Below are positions 1-12,900 of a stretch of 64,000 bases of DNA, in pieces. The number at the start of each line of letters is the position of its first letter. Position 1 is the stretch's first letter. The stretch is taken from positions 38,567,120 to 38,631,119 of the forward strand of contig NC_084887.1 in NCBI RefSeq assembly GCF_958979055.1, given 5' to 3'. The notes beneath the pieces are model-generated. The model had not been told where the DNA came from, ran no database searches, and saw nothing but the letters and a program-made list of their open reading frames with translations. The translations under genes and the position numbers were made by a program. The stretch comes from Alnus glutinosa (Eukaryota > Streptophyta > Magnoliopsida > Fagales > Betulaceae).

Positions 1-128
1 AAAGAAGGCTCCACCATCCACCATTGAGTGGCTTGCTCCACCATCCACACAATGACATCCACTCAATTAACTATAATCATGAATGGGCTCTCCACCATGA
101 CTTAACAAAATCAAGTCAAAACCTAACA
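1..128 (-). repeat. 3' LTR (partial) of copia element
   Basis: This is the end of a long terminal repeat cut by the window start. By eye it matches 3700-3827 base for base and ends in the same CCTAACA. On the minus strand it lies directly behind the polypurine tract at 129-139. It is therefore the 3' LTR of the minus-strand copia element whose 5' LTR is 2252-3827. The near-perfect match of the overlapping parts suggests a fairly young insertion. Confidence 0.85.
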
Positions 129-139
129 ATCTCCCACTT
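129..139 (-). promoter_or_regulatory. polypurine tract of copia element
   Basis: The minus-strand purine run AAGTGGGAGAT directly abuts the 3' LTR, the expected place and composition for the plus-strand primer of a retrotransposon. Confidence 0.8.
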
Positions 140-193
140 GACTTAATTTTCATCAAGTCCCGAATTTTCTCAAAATGTCTCCTCCACTTGTCT

Positions 194-2194
194 TCAAGCT
201 CGAAGACCAACTGAAGCTGTACACAACTTCAGTTCCTCAATAGTTACACTTTTCTGCAACTTTGAAGCCCAGCTGACAGCTGTACCACATAGGATAATTA
301 CAAACCCTGTAGTACCTTTCATGCTATCAACAATACCCGCTAGATCAGCATCCACATAACCCTGCAGCGTCAAATCTGCACCTGAGAAACAAAGGGATAT
401 ATCTGAAGTTCCTCTCAGATATTGTACAATCCATTTGACTGCCAATCTTGCCTTATAGCTCTTGCTACCATCATATTCACCTTTTATTTTGAACACCCAT
501 TTGTTGAACAAAGCCTTCTTAACTGCTGGCAACTCTGTCAGCTCCCAGGTCTTGTTAGTCAATAATGAGTCCATCTCATCTTTCATTGCTAACTCCTACT
601 TGATTGGATCTTCAACCTGCAAGGCTTCAACAAACATCCCTGGCTTACCGCCATCAGTTAACAAAATATGAAACAGGGAGGGTGAATAACGCTGTGGAGG
701 TCTAACATTTCTGAGAGACCTACTGACAGCCACTGTCGGTGTACCCTGTTCAGTTTGCTGATCTACTGTATCATCAACATCTAGACCCTTTTCATTTTCT
801 GAATTCCTTCTTCGAGCAGCTGCGCCTTTAGGAATTCCATCTAGGTTGATAAATTCAGGCTTTTCAGCCTCAGATTCTATACGTGCTGGCTTTACACTAG
901 AATCATATCTATACACAACATTCTCATTAAAAGTAACATTCCTACTTTTAATTATTTCCCGGTTTTGATCATCCCAAAACTTATACCCGAATGCCACATC
1001 TCTAATGTTTGTAGTCATATAGAGAGTACCTGTTTTGTATCCCTGAGCCAAAATCCTGGCTCCAATGCTGACCTTCCACTTACCACCATGAAAGTTAGTT
1101 GAGTGTCCTTCATCATCAAGTTGCCCCACTGAGATCAGGTTCTTCTTCAGCTCTGGGACATGCCTTACCTTATGCAACTTCCATACCGAGTCACTGTGGA
1201 CTCTTATACGAACATCACCCATGCCCACAATATCCAGTGCCGATCCGTCAGCCAGGTACACCTTCCCGAAATCTCCAGCAACATAGTTTTCGAGAATTTC
1301 ACGGATCGCTGTGGTATGAACCGAGGTCCCTGAGTCCAAAACCCAGGAGTCAAGAGGACTATCAACAGAAAGAAGTAGAGCATCATACACTTCTTCTGTC
1401 ACCACGACGTTTGCAGAATCGTCGTTAGCCTTCTTCTTCTTTAATTCTCTGCAATTCTTCTTGTAGTGGCCTGTCTTGCCACAGTTCCAACACTCAGGTT
1501 GTCGCCCAAACTTGGATTTGCTTCTGTCCTTTCTGGAGTTAGATCTGCCATTCCCAGAGTTCCTTTCTTGACCTCTGCCCCTTTCTTCAAGGTTTAAGGC
1601 TGCACCAGAACCGGAGGTTTCACCAGCATCATTCCTGCGGACCTCCTTACCAAGAACCAAATCCCTGACATCTTCATAGCTTAGTTTACTCTTACCTGCA
1701 GAGTTACTCACAGCCATTCTCACGGCTTCCCAGCTATTTGGCAAAGACGCCAAGACGATCAACGCGCGAATCTCATCATCAAAATCAATTTCCACCGAGG
1801 ATAGTTGATTTGTGATGGTGTTGAATTCATTTAGATGTCGCGCCACCGAAGCTCCTTCCGCCATCTTCAGATTGAACAATTTCTTCATCAGGTGCACCTT
1901 GTTGTTAGCCGACAGCTTCTTGTACATGCTTGACAAAGCTGCCATTAGACCAGCTGTGGTCTTCTCCTTTACAACGTTGTGTGCCACTGATTTTGACAAT
2001 GATAACCTGATAACTGCCAGGGCCTTACGATCAAGCAGGGCCCACTCGTTATCATGCATGTCGTCAGGTTGTTCTCCCAAAAGCGGTTGATGGAGATCCT
2101 TCCCATAAAGAATATCTTCAATCTGCACTTTCCAGTACCCAAAATCTGTGCCATTGAATTTTTCGATTACCATCCTCCCTTCTTCTATTGCCAT
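194..2194 (-). pseudogene. copia gag-protease-deleted pol polyprotein
   Basis: Reading from the ATG at 2194, residues show a UBN2-type gag, then a CCHC zinc knuckle (CWNCGKTGHYKKNC), then a protease-like DSGTS motif. The frame then jumps from the segment just before integrase (GTLYMTTN) to the integrase C-terminal region (GYKFWDDQ), so the integrase catalytic core is missing. Past the pre-RT linker it reads through the start of reverse transcriptase (NKWVFKIK, YKARL) and jumps to the RNase H side (VKWIVQYLRGTSD, GYVDADLAG). The YVDD core of RT is absent. The end (SVTIEELKLC) looks like a third join. All joins keep the frame. One TAG at about 596-598, between DPIK and ELAMKDEM, interrupts it; tryptophan (TGG) is a plausible original codon. 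An apparent upstream start at 2212 is TTG, not ATG. Confidence 0.85.
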
Positions 2195-2235
2195 CGCTCC
2201 CACACAAACCAAACCTTGGCTCTAACCAAGAAAAA

Positions 2236-2250
2236 TGGCTCTGATACCAG
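2236..2250 (-). promoter_or_regulatory. primer binding site of copia element
   Basis: The minus-strand reading is CTGGTATCAGAGCCA. It matches the primer binding site complementary to the initiator tRNA-Met 3' end that is typical of plant copia elements. It lies one base inside the 5' LTR. Confidence 0.85.
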
Positions 2251-2738
2251 TTGTTAGGAAATAAGTCCTATTTCCCAGGACCCGTGAGAAGCGAAAAAAT
2301 TAAGAAGACAAGGGAGAAATTAAATCACCCACAAATGACACAAAGATTTAAGTGGTTCCCTCAAACCGAGGTACATCCACTGTAGGAGACGCAGAGAAAA
2401 TTCACTATTAAAAATAGTTACAGGGAGAAAATCACTCAAAGCCCAAAGCCCCAATACACCCAGATTTCACTCACTTGTGTATTGTTGTACGACACATCAA
2501 GAAGAGAAAACCTCTCTTTCTTTTACTTTGTACCGCACACCAAGAAGGATAAACTTCCTTCTTTGCTTCTTTCTTTTTCTCTTGCTTTGAGATTCCTAGA
2601 TTTTCTACTTCACTTCTTCTCCCATCCTATGTTTGGTTGGCCATGTGCTTCTTATATAGGAAAGAAGCAACCACAACTTCTTCCACAAGAAGGCTCCACC
2701 ATCCACCATTGAGTGGCTTGCTCCACCATCCACCATTG

Positions 2739-3506
2739 TGTTGGGACAAAAACAATTATTCCAGGATCACCAATGAAGCAGAAAAATAATAGAATAGCAA
2801 ATGTCCACAACACAAACTCAAGAGACACCAAGATTTAAGTGGTTCGGCCTAACTAGCCTACATCCACTGGCGGAGACGATCCAGGAGAAATCCACTAACA
2901 AAAGATGGAGTACAAAGTGCAACACAAAGAGCAACCGCTCAAACCCAAAAGCCCCAATACACCCAAATCTCACTCTCACACAAAAGAGAATTAATACACA
3001 AAAGAGAAAAGCTTTCTCTAATTCTCTAAGCCCTAAAAGGCACTACAAATTGTGAGAAAATACAAGTGAGACAACAAAAGGGACTTATCTCTTTCAAGGA
3101 GGTGTTTATACAAGAGCAAAAGAAGGATCTCACCAAAGAGGAAGCTGCTGTTCACGGGCTGAAAAACGATCACCGGATGCTCAGAATCTGATCTCCACCG
3201 TTCACAATGAAGATTCACGTGTCATGAACATTCCCACAAAATTTCAGCTCAATCGGACCACAAATGCTCGTTGATTGGAGCACTTGACGAAATCTGGACG
3301 GAAGTTCCAGAAAAACCTTTCCTCTTCTTCTTTTTCTTCTCTAGCACACTCCTCTCACAGAATGAGGCTTCTGCCTCTCTTTAACAAAGGCCAAGAGACA
3401 ACATCACATGGGAGAGAGAAAAGAAAGAAAGAGATGGGTTTGAAAAAAAAGGACAAGTGGGGCCCACCAATAAGAGACTTGTGAAATACAAGTCATTTTC
3501 CCAACA
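2739..3506. mobile_element. nested solo LTR (copia type)
   Basis: This 768-bp segment begins TGTTGGGA and ends TCCCAACA, and is flanked on both sides by CATTG (2734-2738 and 3507-3511). The flanks rejoin into the ordinary repeat of the surrounding LTR. It has no gag or pol, so it is a solo LTR left by recombination between the two ends of a former element. It shares the 'AAGATTTAAGTGGTTC..TACATCCACT' style block with the host LTR, which makes it a related but distinct copia LTR family. Confidence 0.9.
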
Positions 3507-3510
3507 CATT

Positions 3511-3760
3511 GAGTGGCATGAGTGGCAAGAAGGCTCCACCATCCACCATTGAGTGGCTTGCTCCACCATCCACCATTGAGTGGCATGAGTGGCAAGAAGG
3601 CTCCACCATCCACCATTGAGTGGCTTGCTCCACCATCCATCATTGAGTGGCATGAGTGGCAAGAAGGCTCCACCATCCATCATTGAGTGGCATGAGTGGA
3701 AAGAAGGCTCCACCATCCACCATTGAGTGGCTTGCTCCACCATCCACACAATGACATCCA
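3511..3760. repeat. minisatellite inside LTR, about 67-bp unit
   Basis: The array is built from GAGTGGCATGAGTGGC, AAGAAGGCTCCACCATCC and GAGTGGCTTGCTCCACC blocks. It gives two full units of about 67 bp, one shortened unit of about 40 bp and a final divergent unit running into the LTR end. Further pieces lie left of the nested solo LTR at 2690-2738 and in the 3' LTR fragment at 1-50. Open frames predicted across it on the minus strand are a product of the repeat. Confidence 0.85.
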
Positions 3761-3828
3761 CTCAATTAACTATAATCATGAATGGGCTCTCCACCATGAC
3801 TTAACAAAATCAAGTCAAAACCTAACAC

Positions 3829-4018
3829 GACTCCCGAGTCTAAACTCTCTCACCACCTTGTTGTCAAGCTTCCTCTCACGGCCACTGGTAACATTTCCAT
3901 TCTCAAGGAATCGAATTATCGTCAGGTTGATGTTGGGATGTCCATACATTCCATTCGTGCCCTGAAAGCTAGTGCCTCTCTATCATCAGCTCCACCCAAG
4001 AAGAGAACAGCATAATGT
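3829..4018 (+). pseudogene. possible coding fragment abutting the LTR
   Basis: Directly after the LTR end an open frame runs from about 3830 to a TAA at 4016-4018. It reads as ordinary protein (TATGNISILKESNYRQVD and onward, ending PPKKRTA). I do not recognise the family. It may be the 3' part of an exon into which the copia element inserted, with the 5' part off the left edge, or it may be chance. There is no start codon in front of it. Confidence 0.3.
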
Positions 4019-4029
4019 TAAGCTCATTG

Positions 4030-4180
4030 CAGCGTTAATTGGACTGCGTATAATCTTGCAAAATGGGCTGCTTCCACTTCTAAGTTCTAACGTTGAAAGC
4101 ATTCCCTTGAATGATTCTCTAACCCTGGTGGTTGTGGTTCCACTTAGCGACCTAAAAAGCCCCCTTGGTTGGTGTGGGAT
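4030..4180 (+). pseudogene. LINE RNase H-like remnant
   Basis: One frame reads HCSVNWTAYNLAKWAAS. This resembles the conserved 'N.VAH.LAKWA' stretch of the RNase H (RVT_3) domain at the end of plant non-LTR retrotransposons and related domesticated copies. Stops and frame changes flank it. It is too short and decayed to assign to an element. Confidence 0.4.
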
Positions 4181-5650
4181 TTGGCTGTGTTTTTTTGTTT
4201 GTCTTTTATTTTGTTTCTGTTTCCTTTTCGTCTTCTGTTTTGTTCTTTATGTTTTCTCCTCTATCTCTAATTCACTAGAAACATAATTAGGACACAGAAC
4301 TAAAAGCCATACGAAAGCGAAATATCAGAAATCTTTTTTCTTTCCCCTAAAATTACAATGTGGAATTAATTGATTGAAGAAAAAATAAGCCTAAATGTTA
4401 CTTCTAGAGTTTAACGTGAGAGATGAGCTATCCAACCACATGGTGATGCAATCGCCACTCAATTAGAAATTCATTCTTGTTAGGGGACATTGAATACAAA
4501 GCCTACCAGAGAATGAATCAAAACCCACTGAAGAATGAAACACCTTTCTTTTCTCTATTTATGGGATTGGTTTCGAAGCATTAAAATAATAATAAAATAA
4601 ATTAAAATAAAAAGATTTTTGCCACAATTGTTGATTCACTTCAAGTTTTTATATACCACTATGCACCAACTGATGATATCAAATGGGTAGCTCCAAGTCA
4701 TGCAGCAACTAAGGATGCGTTCCTAAAGGCAACGGCTTCATTTTCAGCCATTTCCCAGCAAACCAAATTATGATCACCGCACTCAGAAATTCACCGAGTC
4801 TAAAACAGGGGTGATTGGTGTTATGCAATTCACCTCATATAACAGCTTTTCAGAGAAGAACTTCTGTAGAATCCCATTAATGGATAATGCGGAAATAGCA
4901 TAATCTGAAAAATCATGGTGACAGTAAATAGTTATGAAAACAATCAACGTCCCTCTACATTGAACAGGAAAATGATCTCCATTTTAATGAAAAAAAAGGA
5001 ACAAAGTCAAAATTTAATATTTTTATATCTAATGATGTAAATTAAATTATGTTGCGTAATAAATATACTGACATATCATTTCAAATTTTTAAATGATCCG
5101 AAATCATTTACACCGTTAAATAAATAATTAAAAAAACATTAAATTTGACAATACAATAACCATCTCCATTTCAAGTTAAATGAAAGAACATTTTTTTTGT
5201 CATTGATCTACTACGAACTACTATGACAAATCCATGCTAACTTATTATATGCTAAGCTTTAGTGCTTCTCTAATAAGCTTTAAATCAAATGGCTTTTCTT
5301 CCCCCCTAAGAACAAGATGGAGAGGATGAAACCCATTCAAATAATCATAGCGTCCCTACCAGTCGACTTACCTATTCAAAATCAAAAACATGTAGGATAA
5401 GTTTTTAATAGGGATGCTTCTCATACCAAAAAGAAGGCGTCATACATTAATGTCTAACCCAAATGCTATTACAGCATGGCAGCTTACGTTCAAACACCAA
5501 CATTAGCTGTTCCTCAATTTATATAAGCTGCCTCTAAAGAAACAAAACCTCTGCAGTTGATGAGAATAAACTTGAACCAACAAAAATGTAACAAATAACA
5601 GCTTCGGACAATCATATCTAAGTAAAACAAGAAACACATAATCATGACTC
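4181..5650. other. intergenic, no gene seen
   Basis: AT-rich DNA with homopolymer runs and no conserved open frame. The part nearest 5650 will contain the 3' untranslated region of the eL8 gene on the minus strand. Confidence 0.6.
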
Positions 5651-7672
<2,022 letters not shown>

Positions 7673-7734
7673 TTTGTGAGGATGTGATGGAGAGCTCCTC
7701 TGGTTCACCTCTGGTGTCTGCGAACGGCAAGGCA

Positions 7735-7868
7735 AAACCCTAGCGAAGTTGGGTTTATATATGTGTTCTATAGGGAGGTCTCTTAAAACGCGTCGTCTAG
7801 GGTTTTCAGCATAAAGCTTTTCCACTAGTTGGGCTGCGACCTGTGGGCTTCTGTTCAACCCGAGCCCA
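7735..7868 (-). promoter_or_regulatory. eL8 promoter: TATA, teloboxes, site II elements
   Basis: Upstream of the ATG-only exon lies a TATA box (minus strand TATATAAA, 7761-7754). There are telobox motifs AAACCCTA at 7735-7742 and its complement at 7798-7805. Three TGGGCT site II elements lie at 7830-7835, 7844-7849 and, in reverse, 7863-7868. Telobox plus site II is the known signature of plant ribosomal protein promoters, bound by telobox-binding and TCP factors. The transcription start is probably near 7725, by distance from the TATA box. Confidence 0.75.
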
Positions 7869-7879
7869 ATATGGCAGGC

Positions 7880-7891
7880 TTTTTTTCTTTT

Positions 7892-7939
<48 letters not shown>
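7880..7939. repeat. poly(T) tract
   Basis: A run of about 60 bases, almost all T with two early C interruptions. It may be a retroposed poly(A) tail on the minus strand, but no element body is visible beside it. Confidence 0.9.
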
Positions 7940-8069
7940 CCGAACTTCACTTACCAACATTTATTTATTTTTATTGCTTTTGTAATCACTGAGAATGGAA
8001 TAAATTAATTGAAGCAGGTACGGTCAGTTGGTTGAAGGTGCAAGAGTTACCCTAAATACTAAATAGATT

Positions 8070-8150
8070 ACAGGGGTGTCAAGTTAATCATGTTAGAAGA
8101 ATAGCAAATGGGGCAGCTCACATGCTGGCTAGGGAGAGGAGCAATTGTAA
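8070..8150 (+). pseudogene. LINE RNase H-like remnant
   Basis: A short stretch reads VNHVRRIANGAAHMLARE. This is close to the conserved 'HV.RE.N..AH.LAR' segment of the RNase H domain at the C-terminus of plant LINEs. It has no extended open frame and is flanked by AT-rich DNA. Confidence 0.45.
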
Positions 8151-9310
8151 GTCCATTACGTTAATGGTCATGCTTAAAAAGAAAAAGAGCATTTGCAATT
8201 TTAACAAGGGAACAATCAAATTTAATCTTAAAGTTTTATGCAATTTTAATTTACTTATTTAATTTTTAATTTTGATAATTAGGTCCTTGTGTCTTTCTTT
8301 AATTTCAAATAAATCACTCTGTTAACCTACCGTCTAATTAATTAATTAATATGTGCAATATAAGCCGGCGGAATATTACGTGACAATCAATTTGAAGTGA
8401 GGGGTATGTTTTAATTTTTCTATAATTGGCACATAGGGCATGATTGTTGTTTTTAGATAAACGAGTTAAATAGTTTTATATAAACCAAATATCATGTGAT
8501 TTTTATATTTTGTAAATGACTCGTAATTGTCAAATGAACTTGTGTGATTTATTTTTGGTGAACAACATTTGGGATATATTGGCTTTAAGTGGGAGCAAAA
8601 TGTTGACTAGTTATTGTAAAAGGGGCAATCCTTTTGTGGGACTGGTTTTGGGAAACGAAATGTATGATTTTTTTTTGGCATATTATGTAGTTAATATAAG
8701 AATTATGTTAAACATGATTTTGAATCGAGAGCTTAAATTTTTATTTACTATTAATTTTAAGGTCATAAATTTCATTTCATCCAAATCAGGTTGGAGAAAA
8801 TTTCTCAAACCCAATATAATAAGTCTCATCTGTTTAAAATGATACATATCACTTTATTAGTCTGAGTTTGTTGAAACTCTTGAAATATGAGGCATTTAAG
8901 CGGTCAAAGTCAATCGTCCGTTTTTTTGTTGTTTTATTTTATATTTTTATGGGATTTTGTCTCTCCGCTGTGTTGTTATTTCTTTTTTGGATGGAGAATT
9001 TTTCTTTATGGCTGTGGTTTTCTGGTCTTGTTTGCTTTGGTTTGGTTGTTTGTCTATGACTTCGATTCGGCCTTTTTCGGTGCCCGTTATGTTGTGTTCC
9101 TCGTAAGGATTTCAGAAGGATGGTATATTTTGAAGCTCTTTGGTTGTAGTCTTTTGTGGTCGTTTTGGTTCTCGTTATAGGCCGGATCATTTATTTGACT
9201 CATTTTCACTAATTATTTTGTTGCTTTGTTTCAACGCCCTTTTTTTGTTGGTTATGGACCGTTGTTTGGGTTGGTTATGTTTTATTCTTTTGCAATTTTC
9301 ATTTTATTCG
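8151..9310. other. intergenic, no gene seen
   Basis: AT-rich DNA between the divergent eL8 and ARP2 genes. Open frames at 8516-8842 and 8868-9337 are rich in Phe, Leu and Trp from T-rich sequence, have no recognisable domain, and are not accepted as genes. Confidence 0.6.
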
Positions 9311-9610
9311 GGTGCGTTTAGAATTGTAATTTCGTAGAGAAAAAATGCGATTTTAAACTAAATTGCTAAAAATAAACCGTTTGGAAACTGCGTTTTTAAA
9401 AAATTACGATTTGAAAATGCAGAAAAGTGCTTATTCAAATCGCAGGCAATGAGATATTTTTTTGAAAACGCAGTATTTTAAAAGGTTAACCTGCGATTTT
9501 AAAGGCCAAACTGTGGTTTTGCCAAACGCTTAACTGCGTTTTTAAAAATCACTTTTTTCAAATCGCACATTTTAAAATCACTATTTTAAAATCGCAAACT
9601 CAAACGAACC
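9311..9610. mobile_element. MITE, GTGCGTTT family
   Basis: This 300-bp non-coding element has imperfect inverted ends (GGTGCGTTTAGAATT on the left, GGTTCGTTTGAGTTT read inward on the right). It is filled with TGCGATTTTAAA, GCGTTTTTAAA and complementary blocks that can fold on themselves. Related shorter copies occur at 17807-17974, 18655-18833 and, decayed, near 23290-23360. No clear target duplication was found. Confidence 0.6.
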
Positions 9611-9639
9611 TTTCCTCCGCGTTGAATAAAAAAAAAAAG

Positions 9640-9959
9640 TCACATGAGGCAATGTGGCGGTTCTACTCGCCACAACAACCTAACAAGTCGCAGTAACAGG
9701 AGCTTGCATAACGTCTATTTAATCTCTCCCAACGAGCTTGTATATATTTCGATTTAATAATCCAAATAGTCGTCGCTACAATTTTTTTTTTTTGACAATA
9801 GTCGTCGCTACAAATGCTTTTATAGAATTCACTACAACGGAAAACAGATTCACACTGTTCCTTCTCTGCATCTGCACGCAACGCTGGTTCAAGAAATGAG
9901 GCGTTATTAGACGAGGAAAGCAGCTCCGACACAGTAGCAGGGGCGCTCCACTCTCCAAT
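9640..9959 (+). promoter_or_regulatory. ARP2 promoter and 5' leader
   Basis: The region directly upstream of the ARP2 start codon holds a TATATATTT box around 9738. The transcription start would lie near 9770 by spacing. No other motif is assigned. Confidence 0.4.
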
Positions 9960-12900
9960 ATGGACAACAGAAACGTCGTCGTCTGCGACAATGGCACAGG
10001 GGTACCTCTCTCTATCAAATTTTCCGTTTCTTAATTAGCGTCTTAAGCCTAACCTTCATTTATTTTGCTCGACCAACCGAATTATACACATTGCTGCTCG
10101 TGCATCGAGCACTTGAATTAATTTGGATTGTAATTGATAAAGGAGAATTTGAGATCAGTATGCGATTAGCTAAGGACGAGTATTTCCAGTATGAGTTTGT
10201 AGTGGACTTCTCTGTGTTGTTAGGGTTAGGATCTTCTAGATTATGTCCATGATGAAGTTCTGAAGATCCTCTCCATTTTTTATTTTATTTTATTTTTTTA
10301 TTAAATAGTTCAGATTTTACCGTCTCAGCATTTACCATTCTGGAGAATCCAGAGTATGTCCGATAATGGTCTTAGATTTTATTTATTTATTTATTTTTTT
10401 AAAAATGGCTTGAAAAGTGTTTTGATGTAATATAAAGGTGAAAAATGTGTATTTGGTTTTGAAAACACCTGTTACTAAAAGAGACAATTCTTTTATCCTT
10501 GTATCTTATTAATAGATGGCAATTTTTGAGCTATTTAATTTAACTGATGGCTTGGATTTTAATAACTCGATCATAGAGTTATCCTAAAAAATGAGCATCC
10601 TGATCCATTTTGTTATATCTTGTCATTATGGCTCTCATTTATTTTTGAATGGCCTGCTTCTCAATGATGTGTGCGTGCGTGTGTGTAGAATTTTGTGAAA
10701 CTCTAGGAAAATTCAATTCCTGTGTGACGATAAAACACAATGACAAATTGATTTAGCTACCTTTGGTTAGTTCTTTTTTTGTGAAACTAGTTACTTGATG
10801 CAGTATGTCAAGTGTGGCTTTGCTGGAGAGAATTTCCCTACCTCCGTATTCCCTTGTGTGGTGGGGAGGCCTATGCTTCGGTATGAAGAATCACTTGTGG
10901 AACAAGAGATAACGGTAACTTTGTTTTTTATTTAGGAAAATAATTGCATTTCTGTTTTCAGAAAGCAAGGAAGATTTATTATGCAATGCATTGTAATGCA
11001 AACATTTTTTCTGAAGCTATTATTTATGAAAATCTACATATCTTCTTCTCAGCTGCTTGTTTCTTGTTATTATAAATGCTTTGCTTAGCTATATATGCCC
11101 ACAAACGCATATTACATTCCAATGTTTTCTACATCTCTCATCACTATTTCTTAACTGTTGTTGACGTGGAGCCAAATCTATGTCTTGTGTTAAGGGGTTA
11201 GTATGCTCATTATGATTTTTTATATTCATGTTCACTGCACATGCTTTGTAGTTGTTAAGTACATGGCATATAATTTATGGGCTATGCTTAATTCTTAATT
11301 CTGATAGGCTGTTCTTTTTTTTCTTATTCATTTAGGATATTGTTGTTGGAGGTGCTTGCGCAGACTTGCGGCATCAACTGGATATATCTTATCCTGTCAG
11401 TAATGGTATCATTCAAAACTGGGAAGATATGGGTCATGTGTGGGACCACACATTTTTCAGTGAATTGAAAGTAAGTTTCAAGAGGTTCTGATTGCTGTGG
11501 CAATCTATGTTATAGAGGTGATTTGTTCTTTTATGAGACGCTTTCACCAGATCATTACTGAGTTTGTTCCAAAATCTATCAACAGATTGATCCAACGGAA
11601 TGTAAGATTTTACTTACAGACCCACCTCTAAATCCTTCAAAGAACCGTGAAAAAATGGTTTGTGATTCTTTTATTTTCAAAAATAATTTCCTTTGTTTAA
11701 CTTATCTCTATCATGATTAATACTCTGAATCAATATTGACATTTCATTATTGGCGCTTGACTTGATTTGCAGGTTGAGACCATGTTTGAGAAATACAACT
11801 TTGCTGGTGTCTTCATCCAAATCCAAGCTGTTTTAACATTGTATGCTCAAGGTGCTTATAAAGATGATTGAAGGTTAAAAGTATCTATATTTGTTGATTT
11901 CCCTTTCTTCTTAATGTCCTTGGAGAAAATAGACAAAAACAGCAAACCCCACCATGATGACTTTGTCATGTTTTTGCTAGAAACACTCCGTGTTAATGCT
12001 ACTATTACTACCCATTTTATACATACTCTTCCCACCATTTTTAAGTCATGTGCTTCTGTATTTCCTTGACTTCCTCACAGGTTTGCTGACGGGATTAGTT
12101 ATTGACTCTGGTGATGGTGTCACGCATGTGGTAAATTGCTCAAGAACCTCTTTTACAATAAATTATGATCCACTTTTATACATACTCTTCCCATCACTTT
12201 ATACTCTTTAAGTAGCTATTTTCACTAGAGACTCAGTAATCAGTATATGGTCTCTAGCTATATATTAATTAATATATTCTGGGTTATTTTAAATATTGGA
12301 TCAGTAGTTACCACTGAAAATCCAGGACTTGGCTTAAAGAAGATGGTGGCAAAGAGTTATGGGCATTATTATATACCATATCTTTGAAGGTTTATTTTGG
12401 TGTATTTCACTTGATTTCTGTCCAGGTTCCGGTTGTTGACGGCTACTCTTTCCCTCATCTTACAAAGCGAATGAATGTAGCTGGCCGACATATAACATCA
12501 TATCTGGTTGATTTGCTATCACGGAGAGGGTGAGGCCCAATTCTTTATTGATTTATCAGTAAGGTCAATATTATTGACACTGGTTTTTGTTCCTCAATTC
12601 AAACTTCCATTTTAATAGGAAAATACTACTTTCTTTGCTGAAGGTATGCAATGAATAGGACCGCGGATTTTGAGACTGTTAGGCAAATTAAAGAGAAGCT
12701 CTGCTATATAAGGTGAACAAACAATCTCGTGCTATATTCTGATTTGGTCAAACATGATGCATTGCCATGTAGTGTTATATCTGTTTTCTTACAGTTATGA
12801 TTACAAGAGAGAATATCAACTGGGGCTTGAGACCACCATCCTTGTTAAGAATTATACTGTGAGTTCATTTTCTTAGTTTCTACTAGATCTCCATATGGTC

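Larger units (their letters stand above)
129..2251 (-). mobile_element. Ty1/copia internal region, internally deleted
   Basis: This is the internal domain of a copia retrotransposon on the minus strand. The primer binding site is at 2236-2250 (minus strand CTGGTATCAGAGCCA, the copia initiator tRNA-Met type), one base from the LTR at 2252. The polypurine tract is at 129-139 (minus strand AAGTGGGAGAT). The internal part is only about 2.1 kb, against roughly 4 kb for a complete gag-pol of this family. It retains gag and the protease region but lacks the integrase core, the reverse transcriptase core and part of RNase H. Confidence 0.9.
2252..3827 (-). repeat. 5' LTR of copia element, interrupted by a solo LTR
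   Basis: In plus orientation the LTR begins TGTTAGG and ends CCTAACA, a 7-bp terminal inverted repeat of the TG..CA type. It contains a minus-strand TATATAAG box near 2650-2658 and a tandem repeat array toward its 5' end. It is 1576 bp, but removal of the nested 768-bp insertion and one duplicated CATTG leaves about 803 bp. The base sequence after 3827 is host DNA. The target duplication cannot be checked because the other end lies outside the window. Confidence 0.88.

Noticed and set aside
3381-3761. Open frames of 126 and 90 residues rich in VEQATQWW repeats
   Set aside because: They translate the LTR minisatellite; the apparent protein repeat is the DNA repeat.
8516-9337. Several T-rich frames that look like membrane proteins
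   Set aside because: Low-complexity Phe, Leu and Trp content with no conserved motif; typical of AT-rich intergenic DNA.
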